NCBI GenBank assembly: GCA_963573305.1
Contig: OY754329.1
Location: 43,172,417 to 43,236,416, forward strand
Source of the DNA: Pyrrhosoma nymphula
Taxonomy: Eukaryota; Arthropoda; Insecta; Odonata; Coenagrionidae
Direction: 5' to 3'
DNA length: 64,000 nucleotides
Of this stretch, positions 48,650-60,920 are shown piece by piece. The notes beneath the pieces are model-generated. The model did not search any database. It worked only from the letters and a program-made list of their open reading frames with translations, and was not told the origin of the DNA. Each line of letters starts with the position of its first letter. Within the stretch, counting starts at the first letter, position 1. A program made the translations under genes and the position numbers.

Positions 48650-49190
48650 CAATTTCTTAAACGTCACCAAGAAAATATGCAATAGCGCAATCTTCTAAAT
48701 CAAAATTTAACAGTTTTGAATCCATAGCTGAAGCAATGAGAAAGGGAGGAAAAAGTGACACAATCGCACTGAGATAGTCAGTCCGAATGGCCCTTTCAAA
48801 TCAGCAAATAGAAAACGAGAAGGAAAACCGTTTCTTGTTCCGAAATTGCACTCCAAAAGCAATTAATTAATTTCCATTGCACAGCAATTAATCCAGTTTC
48901 ACAACGCAATCGCGCAGTCGTTTGTTTTATCCGTCAGCTTGAAAAGGTTGACGTGATTAATATCAACAAGCTCTGCCAAATGGCAAGTTGGTTACACACA
49001 TTTATCAACTTCAAATTCACTTTCAAAAGAGTTTTCCCCAACGCAGGCATCCCAATTTGGCAACTTTTAAAAATGACCCTCAGTGCTCCAAAGTTTCTTA
49101 GCCTGATGATTTTTAAACGGCGCATCATTTATTTTAGAGATCGTGGTTGAATAAGTAGGATTTGACATGTGAGCAGGAGTTAGATGATAA
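48650..49190. other. Non-coding stretch upstream of a LINE relic
   Basis: If the relic at 49198 once continued upstream, this DNA would hold the rest of the reverse transcriptase. I cannot recognise it in any frame, so the element is either truncated at its 5' end or too decayed. Confidence 0.4.
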
Positions 49191-49197
49191 TAAGTGA

Positions 49198-49317
49198 AAT
49201 GAGAGAGGCTATTTCGCTCTGGTTCGGGCACATCTCGAATACGCCGCGAGCATTTGGGATCCTACACAGAAAGATTTATTTTGCGAAATGAACGAAATGC
49301 AAAGCATGCTTTGTTGA
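49198..49317 (+). pseudogene. Decayed non-LTR retrotransposon reverse-transcriptase tail
   Basis: An open stretch of 39 codons between in-frame stops at 49195-49197 and 49315-49317 encodes LVRAHLEYAASIWDP, then TQKDLF. This is the well-conserved segment at the end of the reverse-transcriptase domain in CR1/Jockey-type LINEs. The usual continuation (a basic helix with QRRAARF) is not visible in frame. Further downstream, about 49610-49700, a frame containing LFPLLFMNGPITTLSAIP weakly resembles the FFPRT-WN-LP block near the LINE carboxyl end. The fragment is inactive. A relative lies at 43447. Confidence 0.75.
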
Positions 49318-49745
49318 GCAATGCTACAAGTCAGCAGAATTTGTAATACATCTGATGGAAGGACTGGTTTGGAAGCCACTATGACGGTAGACAGCACAGC
49401 AGGCTTTAATTATGCCCTTGAAAAACTCAAATCCGGTGACTATCAAGAAGACATGGGCGATGCACTGCACTACGTCTCCATAACTGATAAAAGTGGCAAA
49501 ATAAGAGAGAAAAACTGCCGAAATGATAGAGAAACATCTCCCTCCTTTCCATGTACCAATTTGACTATAACAACGGATATACACGGATAAGGACATTAAG
49601 GCACTCCGTCACCATGTTACACCTTCCATGCTATTCCTTATCGCTTTTTCCTCTCCTTTTCATGAATGGTCCCATAACAACCCTTTCCGCAATCCCCATT
49701 GGGTTTACAACACTGGTATCAATTGAAACCAGAGACCAGATAAAC
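49318..49745 (+). pseudogene. Probable 3' remainder of the same LINE relic
   Basis: Contains an 89-codon frame (49321-49590) with no recognised domain and the weak FFPRT-like block described for the upstream relic. Position and order fit the carboxyl-terminal tail of a LINE polyprotein, but sequence support is thin. Confidence 0.35.
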
Positions 49746-49748
49746 ATA

Positions 49749-49775
49749 TTGATAACGGCACTTATGTGCCGAAAC
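49749..49775 (+). ncRNA. Hammerhead-like motif with a perfect stem
   Basis: TTGATAAC is followed by a perfect 5-bp stem (GGCAC, loop TTAT, GTGCC) and GAAAC. The first box departs from CTGANGA at two positions, so self-cleavage is doubtful. It lies just past the LINE relic, where the 3' untranslated end would be. Confidence 0.3.
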
Positions 49776-49799
49776 CATTATCAGTTATTATAAGCTCGG

Positions 49800-52060
49800 T
49801 CAATTGCATATAAGTAAAATGTTTTTAAGTAATGAAAATGTGGCGTTATTGAATAATGAAGAAGATCAAATGGATCGAGAGAATCGCTAATGAAGAACTC
49901 ATAAGATGTAGAAGGGAAGAAAGATGTTGAAGGACAGACTCTGCAATGTAGAAGAGATTTGGACAAATTAAGCATTCACTCGTTTAACCTTTTTGCAATT
50001 GTTCTATGGCTTGATTTTGTAACAACGTTCAATTATTTGTACCACTGTTTGATCGATGAAAATGATGTGAGAATATTGATAGAGGGGTCAGGTTAATTTG
50101 AAGGTTGGCGAGAAATAGTATTTTATCTCAATTTCATCATGAACGCTCTAAACATTCTCAGACGTACCCTCAAAGTAGTAGAACCCAGTGATCGTAATTT
50201 TAATGGAAAAAACTCTGTTCTAAGACTGAGAAACGAGATTATCCAAAATATACTGCAAACGGGACCTCAGATTCATCGCCCACCACTTATCTTGATGTTT
50301 TACCGTCAAAATAGAATTAATGGTCAACTTCTGAATGTATATCCCATGAAACATACAAATAAGCATAAAAACTCCAAGCTTGATCTATCATATCGCAGAG
50401 ATTTTCACGAGTTAAGGAAATCTTTTTCAGTAAAGGAGCTCCAGCTTGAATTCCTTATCGAGTCCATGAAACAATGCTTTTAAGAAAGCAGTAAATAATA
50501 TCGATAAGCAATAGGAGAGAAACGATACACACAGTTGGCTATAAACGAAGCAAAGATAGCAGTGTTCGCCTTGTGAAAAAAAACCAGGCATAGGTATACA
50601 TAATATTGGAGTGACAAGACAGGTGCGGATGATTCGACTTCCTAGCATGAGCACGCCAACCGCGGAATGGCACTTTCGCCATGAGGCAGAGACGTAATTT
50701 TGGGTCGTTGCAGCACGCTGTGGAATCATATCCTTAGCCGAAAGTGGCCGTTAGTCCTGCTGAGTCCACATCTCAAAGAAGCAACGTAAGAGCTCCCTAA
50801 CACGCAGCGGTCGTTACGTTTTACGAGTCCAATTAGTTGCAGGGCATGGCTTTCTGAAACTCCATTTTTACCTAAGCTGCTATCTCACTCTAGCCTCAGC
50901 GTGTGATAGCGGTGGTTGACCAAAATAACGGCGTTCCAGTTTGAAGTCCAAAGTAAAGTGATAGCGAGTGAATTATGCGACAATCTCACTGAAGTGCAGA
51001 GTTTGCGAGAAAATTCCAAGTAATGGAAAGGTGATCTATTAAAAAATATTTGAAACAGGGCAAACTCATTCAAGACTATAACCACTTTCTTTGATTTTAG
51101 AAGGTGCTACGGGTTTCATTTCAGGTTTTTGACTTCAGATGGGCTCACAATCATAGTAAAAGTTTCTATATGATATCGAATTTTAATCAGATACGAGGGC
51201 GGTAGTGTGTTGTAGATTGTGCCTCCAAGATACCAAGACAATCTTTCAAAACACATGCAATCCAGCATGTTTTCAAGCCCACGAAAGGTTAGAAATCAGG
51301 GTCAGCGCACAAAATAAGTAATTTATCTAATGAAAAGTCCTATTAACGTAACTTTACAACATAAAAGCAACAAATGGCATCAGTATTTATATCTTTCTTT
51401 CTCCCAATAGGGTTTTGAAATATTTTTACCACGAAACTAACTGCGCCTTAATAGCCGTCAACTATGGCACTTATCAATACTTCAACACTAACTTCTCAGC
51501 ATCCTTCATCCTCTACTGTGTTTATCATAAGAATAGATCTTTAATAATCATATAGGTTCAACACGCCAGTCAACATACCGAGAAATAACCTTGACGATAA
51601 CGTTCTGTTGTTTATCAGCAACAGCAATGTACTAAAAATCTAGTATCAGTAACCTTTAACAACTTGTAAAAACATCCACATTTATCTACAACACCAGTAA
51701 CTGATCATTCGCGATGTAGTACAATGATAAAATTGAGCAAGTCTAATGCCAAAATACTTCTAGGTAAACATGTTTACGTTATCACGCATACGATATCAGG
51801 GCACAAAATACAAACCACAATATTTCAGATATGAGTAGGCATTGTATGAAAAACTTAATTCCCAGATTTGAGGGCATTAAATTATTTTCTGGACTCCCAT
51901 GCCAACGGATGACGCTAAAATCAAAACCCTCCAATCGTTCACGCCATAACTGGCATTCTCACTCATATTTCATGCTGAAAGCCGAGAGATTCCAAAACAA
52001 ATGCCCCTATCAAGATTAATCGATTTGGCCTAAATCAAAGTTTGTCTCCCTTCCCACCTC
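49800..52060. other. AT-rich non-coding stretch with one 114-codon frame
   Basis: The frame at 50139-50483 (+) encodes a basic product (RRTLKVVEPSDRNF, ELRKSFSVKELQLEF) without a recognised domain. It could be an old transposon fragment or chance. GC is slightly higher at 50600-50900. Nothing else recognised. Confidence 0.35.
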
Positions 52061-52600
52061 TACCTCCTCCCGCCCCTAAAAAATAATGATTGAGCCGAGA
52101 GAACGCACGGAGGGCTCGGCGTTTGGTATACGACAGGGAAAAAAAATATTTAACGCGAATATGAGTCGGACGAGGACAAAAGAGAAGTAGCATTTTCTTT
52201 CTGAGGCAACATCATCGATCAGCATTCCCCATTGTGCGAGGTGTACGCAGTGTGAAAGCCAAAACACAGTGTATGAATTGAGAGCAGCGAGTTGGGGTTG
52301 GGTATGGGTGGAAAAATTCATGGCGTCGCGCAAAAACGCACACGCGGACATTCTCCCCAAAGGAACGAACTACATATATACACGACCTCGTACAAAACAA
52401 TATCTTCGCCACACGTCATCCCAGTATTAAAGGAAAACTCGTCCATCAGTTTAATGCCGATCCCCGCCGCCAGGGTGCGGGCGAGTAATCATTGTAGAGC
52501 GAAGGCGCCCTTAAAACCTGGAGATCGAAAAAAGAAAATATATTCGCATACATGCATGCACATATGTATAGCAGAATTTTCACTCCACCAACTATAGCAT
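52061..52600. other. GC-richer island
   Basis: Overlapping frames of 66-101 codons on both strands with no domain. A short purine/pyrimidine alternating stretch (ACATGCATGCACATATGTAT) lies at about 52551-52570. Confidence 0.45.
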
Positions 52601-53480
52601 TCTTCCCATTCTATCCTGTAGAACTGTAACTCTTTCTGAAGAAGGGCACTCTACAAGTGTAAGACAGCTCCACGTAATTGATTTTTTGGTCCGTTTTCTT
52701 TTCATACTGCAAGCTTTTGGAGAGTTGGAATTTAGGGAGTTGAGCAAGGTCACCGGCAGCAGAGGTTATTTGCACTTTTTAGAACAAGTGGGTAGGTAGG
52801 CAAGGGATTTATTATTTTAAGGAAATAAATGGTGGAGAGGAACCTGGCGTTTTATCCACAGAACACACGTGTAGGTATCAGTTCTTCTGTGAAAAATATC
52901 TGCTTCCTCCGAAATTCTAACCAGTTCCCTTGAGATGGGAAAATAAAATTTAAAATGTAGGTACATTATTCCATTTCATGAAATATCGCTAAATTCGAAG
53001 AATAACACTGATGTAAAGCCACATCATAGTGAGAAATACAAGAAAATGAAAAAAGTACACTAATAAGTGTAATTTCAAGTAGACAGATCGGTGAGAGTAT
53101 GTATATGTACTTGTTTCATAAAAATCACCATAGTATGTACTTTAAGTCTTTAATTGTTACATTTTTGTTTTCGACGCTCACTGCAGTTCAAACATAGAAA
53201 GCAAAAAAGGTGATACTCAATATTTAATATCATGTTTGAAAGTTAAATTAAACGCAATTAATTGTATCTGTGTTTTTTGCTGTCTACGATTTGACGACCA
53301 AACCTATAGCTTTATACGTCGTGCGATCACACGTTAGGTGATTACTTTACGACCAAACGTACATGCAGAGCACATATTTTGTACGCCTATATATGTACGA
53401 ACATATGTTACCATAGGCATATAAGAATATTCGAGGACATAAAATATAAATGGCTTCACACATGTGTAGGCATGTAAGGA
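52601..53480. other. AT-rich non-coding stretch
   Basis: Nothing recognised. Confidence 0.5.
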
Positions 53481-53890
53481 CGTTATTTTTTCCTCATCTT
53501 CCCAAGAGAGATTACGACCGGCACCTTCCCTTTTCTCCCCCGGGAGACTCCCTGTATGCACAAGAAAAGAAGAAAGTAGGAAAAAAAGAGAATAAAATAA
53601 AGGATGAGGAGAGAACGAAGGGCGTGAACTCGAAAAACACGCCAGCCGAAATCTCGTAAGAGGCAATCTTCACACCGGAGAGACACACTGGGGAGGATGC
53701 GCGTAGGGAGGAAAAGGGGAATAAAAAGTACGAGATGAGAGCGCTGGAGGAGGAGAAGACGAAAGAATAGGATAGAAAGATGGAAACACAGAGAGAGATA
53801 GGGATGGGAAATTCAAAACGAAATATAGCCCGCACATCGTCGCTAGTACTGCTTTACGTGTATGGCCCTCACGCACTTCCATCTCCAGGA
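53481..53890. other. Purine-rich island
   Basis: From about 53560 to 53800 the plus strand is mostly A and G. This opens several overlapping minus-strand frames (67-110 codons) rich in Ser, Phe and Leu. These look like hydrophobic proteins only because pyrimidine-rich codons encode those residues. No gene is supported. Confidence 0.55.
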
Positions 53891-54165
53891 TTTATTGTGC
53901 GACAATCGAGATATCAGGCTACGGAGTGTTGCTCAGTACGCTATTTTTAGTCATGAATGATGCTCTCTCACCAGATTCTTAATTGCAAGTTCCCCAACGT
54001 GATTCAAATATAAATGAGTTATCTGTTTTTTAATTTATCCTCAGGCTAATAATAGGAAAAATGTCTTTTATTTGATATGAGCAATAAAATTATACTTTTC
54101 CACGCTATGTTACTATCAAACACACCTTTAAATTGCTTGATGATAAATGTAAGAATGAACAAGGA
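53891..54165. other. AT-rich non-coding stretch
   Basis: Nothing recognised. Confidence 0.5.
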
Positions 54166-54166
54166 A

Positions 54167-54219
54167 AAATTAAACTTTGTATAGTACACGATTATTATCA
54201 ACTATACAAAGTTTTATTT
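54167..54219. repeat. Inverted repeat, 14-bp perfect core extending to ~20 bp
   Basis: AAACTTTGTATAGT at 54172-54185 pairs exactly with ACTATACAAAGTTT at 54201-54214. The outer bases extend the stem with one mismatch. The loop is 15 bases. It may be a tiny MITE relic or a chance AT palindrome. Confidence 0.85.
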
Positions 54220-55200
54220 TAAAAATTATTGGAGTAGTACCCGCAGCTAGTATTATTCGAGTACCACCGAGAATGATGGAAATCGAGAATGGATGAAAAA
54301 TGGAGGAAAATAGTTTTATCCTATTTGATATAAAATCCATTGTCGTGAAAAACTTGTTTCATGGAGTCAACTCCGCTGAAAATTGAATAAAATTAGTCTA
54401 AGCATATGTGAATTGAATATTTTGAGTTATTACTGCATTTTTTTAAGTAAAAATGCTGGTATTTAATAAAAAAGGCGCTGTAGTCGTTCTCTACGGCTGC
54501 AAGAAAATAAATACTTAAAAAATTAATTGCAAATAACCTCTACATTTTGTATCTGACTTGAAAATGATATATTTTAGCTAAGGTATGTTATCGGTGAGAG
54601 CAGGATTTTTCAAATAAAAAAAAGCAAAAAGGAGGAGTTCAATATTTGTATTTACTCGCACAGCCACGGTGGAACTTCCTTAAGCACAAATGCTCATAAT
54701 TCTACAAGAGCACATCATGACATTTAGCGAAATGTATGATTGGAATTTTTTGCGTACGAAAAAAATGTTGACATTATTCCGAACAATATTACATAAAACA
54801 TAGGATTAAGGGCCAAAAGTAGGAGGTAACTCTGATTGAAAGCATTCTGGTAAATTTGTTTACAAGGTTATTTAAAGGGATACACATAGTTCCTGATAAG
54901 ACTCAAGGACAAAAAAAAATAGAAATGCTGTTTCCCATGTGCATTATTTCCTACGCATCTTTTCTTAAAATAAAAGCTATTTTCTCTCAGCGCTAGCCGC
55001 GGCTTCATATCGACTGGCTCGAAGGAAACTAGTTAAGAATATGGCGGATTTTACATAAATAATTGCATATTGTCACGTTTGTCCTCAATTGCATGTACTC
55101 TGTGAATCTGGGACGTGAACAGAAAGAGAATAGTAATGAATATGGATATAGTAAAGAAAAATATATAGCATGCATAGCTCCACAAACTCATTCTTGTTGT
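54220..55200. other. AT-rich non-coding stretch
   Basis: Nothing recognised. Confidence 0.5.
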
Positions 55201-55700
55201 TGACTCGTTGCTTTGCTACTGAGCAATCTTGTGCGAGAACACAGAAATGGCGAGAATGAGGATGGTAAAAAGAAAAAAAAATGGCTCGCGTAGCGGGGTT
55301 AGCGTAGCTTCGCGTGCGTGGCTCTCTCCCATGTTCCCATCCAAAATACATCGCTGCGCGGAAACCGTGCGCCAATCTGGAGAGCGCGTTTCTGAAGAAT
55401 TCCCATCCCCTGCCACTCCCCCTTTCGCATCTATGTGTATGATTGATGACCCACGCAAAGGTTCGATTGTCGAAGAACACCGTTGCCCTCTTTCCCTTTC
55501 TCCTCCGCCGTCGCCCCTGCACCCTAGGGAGCGAAGGAAGGGCGAGAGGCGCAAAGCTCTCCTCCAACCCCCATCACGAAACCCTCTAGGGGTCGCTTCC
55601 GACGCCGCCAACCCTGACAACCCTTTTCCTTAAAAAAAAACCTCCTTCCTCCTCCAAGCCGTTGGCATCCCATCCATTGCCTTCTCGTCCAATGTTGCCA
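55201..55700. other. GC-rich island with overlapping open frames
   Basis: Frames of 134 (+), 160 (-) and 134 (-) codons occupy the same bases, which argues against any one being coding. None shows a domain. CpG dinucleotides are frequent between 55280 and 55620. Candidate regulatory island by composition only. Confidence 0.45.
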
Positions 55701-56780
55701 AAATAAAACTTCAAGACTCTTTTGCCAAACCCAAACCCGAGAGGAGTGACTGGAAAAGTCACGGGAGTATTATATATTTCGCAAATGAAAATGCAGCACA
55801 AAAGGACGGGTTTTTTTTGCATAAGCATTCGCTGGCAAGCATTCGTCATTTAAAAAATAGATATCTACCCGGAAAAATATTTTTTTTAATATTAGGCAAA
55901 ACGAATGTAAAATTATAAGAATACAGTGGGAAGAATTCAATTCAAAATTCAATATGACGATATACTAAGCAAAAAGAAAGGCAACTATTTACATCACACC
56001 AGCTGGCGCTATAAAATCATGTACCCGTTTGGATTCGAACGGCCATTTGTTTATCTCACGTAAAAACACGTTCAAATTCTGATTTAAGGAAACCCTTTAC
56101 TGTATTTTTTCCAAGTAAAGAAGTTTTAGCAAACAATACAAACATTTTACCCAGTCTGACTCAGAGGAATATAAAAATAGCGAAAAATAATTTCTCTGCA
56201 ATCAGACGTGATCCCAAACATATTAACTTCATTTATCACCAGAGGTCAGGTAGTTTCTATCCCCTCTTTATCCCAAATATTTTGATTTTCCCACCCACAT
56301 CTGATGCAATATTTTTAAATTGTTTAATTTCATAATAATATTTTAAGTCCAGGATTTAGATTTCCCTTGACCAGCATCCTCCCTGAATGCAGGAGTTAAA
56401 TATTTTCCTGATAAATCTATTATACACGTATTATGAGTAACTTTTACTAAAGAAAATTAACCATGTGCACAACATTTCTTTTATTGCTTTGGCCACGTAT
56501 TCTACTTCTTTTAAAGACCATTTCCATATTAAAAGTTTCCTTCACTAGGTGGAGTTTAAAATTCAAGGTTTTAAAAATAAAATAGTGGCAACGTTAAAAA
56601 AATAATATTTAAAATTCGGACGCGTTACTAAAACGCCTAATTACACGCCGTTTAAGCCATCTGTTAAGAGTGGGATGAAAAGAATTAAAACCTTAATGTC
56701 CTTTAAATCTAGTGGCTGCAGAATCCATATACGCTAGAATTACTAACTACAAATCTGTACTTCCGACTGAAAAACGAGAA
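55701..56780. other. AT-rich non-coding stretch
   Basis: Nothing recognised. Confidence 0.5.
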
Positions 56781-57400
56781 AGTTTTACTAAAGAAAGAAA
56801 AAGCTTCGAAGACCAATGAAATTTCCACCCACAGACCTGTCGTGTGAATGCTTCGCTGGAATGCTATGTGAAGTACAGAGAAGGGAGTTGTGAGGGTTTA
56901 GGAGCCCGATTGTATCCAGGGAGACGAAAAGGGGGATGGATGGAAGGCAAAGAGGGGGGCGGGAATAGAAGATGGGGGGGATCAAAGCACTTCTGAGGGA
57001 AAGCTAGGGGAAGATGGCCAGGGGGGAGGTGAGAAGGAGAGATAGGGAGACATCAGGGAACACGGGAGGAGGAAGAGTGCCAAGGGAATTTTCGGCCGGA
57101 GAGCCGGAAGAGGATGCCGAGAGGGTGGCGGAGGGATTGTGGGGAAAACGGAAGTGGGAAGACCCGGGGACTTTTTTTGGCGCTCCCGGCCGCATCACAC
57201 ACGACAATACTCCCAGAAATTCCTCTAAAATGAAGCCCACGTGCAGTGAGAACGCATGAGAAAGTAGTTCCGCAGTTTCACGATGACAGGAATCTTGCGG
57301 GAGTACACGATACGTGGATGAACTTGGGATTCCGATTTTAGCGTGCGGCATACAAAATCCTGAGGAAAACCGGTTCATGTTCAATTTTTATGAAGTTCAA
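56781..57400. other. Purine- and G-rich island
   Basis: Bases 56875-57165 are strongly G/A-rich with several G runs. Opposed frames of 81 and 126 codons overlap and have no domain. Confidence 0.5.
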
Positions 57401-58440
57401 AAGGTCGACAAAACAAGTAGTCTCGCTGAATTAGTATATGCCTATTAACTGTTCGTGAAATTTTACACAACTAAAACCACGTAATTGTGCTTTGATCTCT
57501 CCGTCAGTAGAGTTTGTACATTGAGAGAACAATTAAGGATTTAACGTAAAATTACGGACTTAAATTTTACGAATCGACCTCCATTCGTTCAACATTCACC
57601 CTTCTAAATTTTTAATGAGTCTACTGCTGGTGATCCATATTTTCTTAGTAAGATATTAATTTGTGGGTTAGCATTAAAATCCTGTTTCCAGTTTTAAAGG
57701 TGAAATTACATATAAATCCTTATTTAGAGTGCCATTCCGGCTTGACTGATGCAATGCATGAGAAAAATATAAGGGACAGTGGTAACATTTTTGTGAGCTT
57801 TCAGGGAGACACATTAGAACGGAATATTGCTGAGTGGTAGAAAAACAGTCGACTTGTTTGAGAAAAGAAAAAACGAACCTTCAAGTTCAATGTAAAAATT
57901 AAATACTGAAATTCGATACATCTGTCCATTCTATTGTATTAAGAAAAATCAACATTTATTGAAACTATTCACAGTAACATACATTACTCCTGTGGAGTTT
58001 AGAAGGTAATCCAGAAAAAAGATTGAAGGATCATATTTCATAAATGACCATACTCAGTTAACAATATGTGCATGACTCTTTATGAATTCCAAAATGGATA
58101 GCCACTCTACTGCTCACATAATTTTGAGGTACTTTAAAATCATAAGCTGTAAATATTACAGTGATATCCAACTCTAATCTTGCTGAGAAATATAAATCTA
58201 ATCATGGTAAATTGTAAAGACAAAATGAGCACCTCATAAATAACTAAATAAAATGAAAGGTAAAATTCAGAAAATCACGCAAATGCTTTCCCTAAGCATA
58301 ACTGGAAACGCCATAGAGGATGCTAGGCGAGCCATTTTTTCCTCTTGGGATATTCAAAACTGTGGATGAATTATTTTTTATCTTGTTATTCGCATCAAAT
58401 AATATAAAAAGGCTTCACTAATTTGACTTCGTCGGTTGGA
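57401..58440. other. AT-rich non-coding stretch
   Basis: Nothing recognised. Confidence 0.5.
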
Positions 58441-59380
58441 GCCTTAACAAGTATCCTAATGGATGGGGAAAAACGAGGCACAATCGCGGAAGGAAGACTT
58501 CCACGACCCCCATAGGTCGTCCACGGTGCTTGTTAAAAGAAGCTCCACTCACGAATCCTGCTCAAATAGGCATTTCCGCGTGACGATTGACGTGGCGATT
58601 ACAAAGCGCATTTCGGCGAGGCGTAGGTGCTCGAGAGCGTCACTGAAGAGACACTGAAAAGTCCCAGATAATAACCCAGAGGGCTTCAATATTACAGCCC
58701 GAGGGCAGACGAACGCAAAATTCTGACTCCGTCACCTACTTCAACCCACCCACCCCTCTCTATTCCCGGGTCCTTTGGCAAAATTTTCCTTAATAAATTC
58801 ATTGCTCACGAGTACACTTAGGGGCGCCACTAGAGAGAGAAGGAGCGACACGAGCAGGGGTTGGAGAATGCTTTTGAGAGAAGAACCAATTTGAAATATC
58901 CTTCGGAAGGGCATAATAGCGGGTGAGAGAGAGGGTGTAGCTACAGAGAGGGGGTCGCGGATGGGAAATGCCTAGAAGGCATTGAAGGGATGCTGAATAT
59001 GGGATAGTGGGAAGGGGTTCGGGGGACGAAGTGTGTTTAGGAAGTGTAGCGGAGGGTGGAATGTTAGAAAGGGTTGGATGGGCATAAATGGGGTGTGGAG
59101 CGATGGACGGATTGGCTGGGGGGGGTTAAAGTGCTCGAAGAGTGGTCGGAGGTTTGAAACGGGGGATGGTTTCGGCAGTGGTACAGGGTGCGGGGACGGA
59201 ATATGCAAGAGAGGGGGGTTGAAGAAGTAAACGCTAACTTTTGGCAGCGAGCACGAGGAAGCGGGAAACCATAAGCCACCTTGGCACGGGACGCTTTCCT
59301 TTCTGTTTCTCCCCACGCTGCGCCTAGCGTGGCACAGTTTGAAGTTGGTTGAGCGTGATATTTTCTTGTCACTATAGAGA
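58441..59380. other. GC-richer island with a G-rich segment at 58.97-59.24 kb
   Basis: Bases 58970-59240 carry many GGG and GGGG runs on the plus strand, giving proline-rich minus-strand frames (102-114 codons) that are not credible genes. Quadruplex formation is possible. Confidence 0.5.
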
Positions 59381-59479
59381 CTATGTCCGAATTTTATATG
59401 AAAATTTAAACGGTAGTTAAAAGCATGAAGTTAACACAGTGACTGATGGTTTCTGGCGTATCCTTGTGGAGTCAATTCA

Positions 59480-59690
59480 TGTTAGAGTCAAAAACTGTAA
59501 CTTCGTGATTCCACATTATTTTATTAGGATATCAGGTTAATTTCCACTACCTATCTTTACCTGATTGATAACATTTTATTTAGAGATCATGAGTTAATAT
59601 GCTTCCTGAAGACGAAGCTGAACGTCGAATCTCGGGATGCATATAAATAGAATAATGTGGAATCACAAAGTTATAGTTTTTGATTCTAAC
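59480..59690. repeat. Fold-back locus with ~46-bp arms
   Basis: The left arm 59480-59526 and right arm 59645-59690 are reverse complements with few mismatches; shared blocks are AATAATGTGGAATCAC and GTTTTTGA-TCTAAC. The right side has a hammerhead-like core just inside the arm, while the left side lacks it, so the left copy is probably truncated. AATAATGTGGAATCAC resembles AATAAAGTGTGGAATAAC in the 42.5-kb fold-back, and it lies at a similar place outside the core. The two loci may therefore belong to related families. Confidence 0.75.
59606..59631 (+). ncRNA. Hammerhead-like core with one changed residue
   Basis: CTGAAGACG, loop AAGCTGAA, CGTC, GAATC. A 4-bp stem (GACG/CGTC) overlaps the end of the first box, and the GAAA box is changed to GAAT. 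This looks like a decayed relative of the 42.5-kb motif. Confidence 0.3.
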
Positions 59691-59699
59691 ACAGTAATA

Positions 59700-60200
59700 A
59701 TTTGGCCACAAAAACTTTGTTTCTGCTAACGTGATGGCGGATGAAGAATCTTTGTAGAATTTTTGACATGCAAAAGAATTAGTCACTTATAAATATCCTG
59801 CACTATGCCTTGCACAACTAACAGCATTTGATGTTACAAAATCATCATCAGAGTTTAAATACAAGTACACGAGGCGTCTAATGTAAAGGAGGGGATATAG
59901 AGGAGGGATGGATCTTCGGGAGGGGGAGAGGATTATGTTGGTTACCATTACTCAAGAAAATGTATATGTTTACTAAAACTGATGATTTTTCATAACATAA
60001 TTGATACTATGACACAGGAAAAATATTACGAAGAAAAAATGTGCAAAAGTCGCAATTCATTAAACATAGCAATCGATTCAGACGATAGAAATATTAGTGG
60101 TTGGTTTGAAAAGTACGAGTGCAGATTGATTTTAAGCTACGTTAAGGTCTTAAGTTACGTTCATATGCTCAATGTAAACCACCCGTAACTTCAGAGAAGA
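59700..60200. other. AT-rich non-coding stretch
   Basis: Nothing recognised apart from a purine-rich patch at 59885-59935. Confidence 0.5.
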
Positions 60201-60920
60201 GAGGATCCCTATATGACTCACAGGTTGGGGAAACTAGTGTGGGATAGGGGTTGTGATGAGGGCCGAATGAAAAGATGGCCAGCCACTAAATCTAATGCCG
60301 GGAATTCCCTCGAGGCTGGTTATCTGGGCGATGGGAAAGAAAATGGGCAGAACGCTTTCAAGTGGCTTAATATTCCCGAGTACAATGGGCGAGACGGCGG
60401 CGAGAGACAAAAAATAAACGAGTTTGAAGCACACCATAATCAGGTTCATGCTCCACATTTCATGACGCACCCGTCTGAGTGCTCATTTTTCCAGTCCGAA
60501 GAAAAAAAAACGTTAACGGTCTCCGGTATGTAGATCTGAGGGGTGTTAATGAGAATAATGTGGCACCCCACATCCAATAACAGTGTGAAAATTAAAGTCT
60601 GAGTGCAATAAACGCGGGAATTTGATCACAGTATGAATGGGAACGGGGATTCTGGATGGATAAAGGGGTCCCTCTCTGTAACCCCAATGACCTCACTTCC
60701 ACAGACCTGCTCACACGCACGACCGTGGAATGGCGAGGAGACCGATGGAAAAAATGGGACGACGAGGCAGCAAGTCGGCTTCATTCAGATTCGGTCGGTT
60801 TTCCCCATCGTTCCTTTCTATGCCAAGCCTTGTGGTCTATCATGGGATATGGGTAGCAATTACGGAACTCTGCTTTCGGATAATTAACGAGTGGTATTGT
60901 TTCATACAAACATTAGTCCC
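60201..60920. other. Moderately GC-rich stretch, no supported gene
   Basis: A 106-codon plus-strand frame (60213-60533) encodes a polar product without a domain and is overlapped by a minus-strand frame. Three plus-strand frames overlap at 60633-60924. No motif was recognised in any. Confidence 0.4.

Noticed and set aside
53512..53835. Minus-strand frame with many Ser, Phe and Leu residues resembling membrane segments
   Set aside because: The plus strand is a purine-rich tract, so its complement yields such codons automatically.
55085..55633. Three overlapping frames of 134-160 codons
   Set aside because: They occupy the same bases on both strands, as expected by chance in GC-rich DNA, and none has a recognisable domain.
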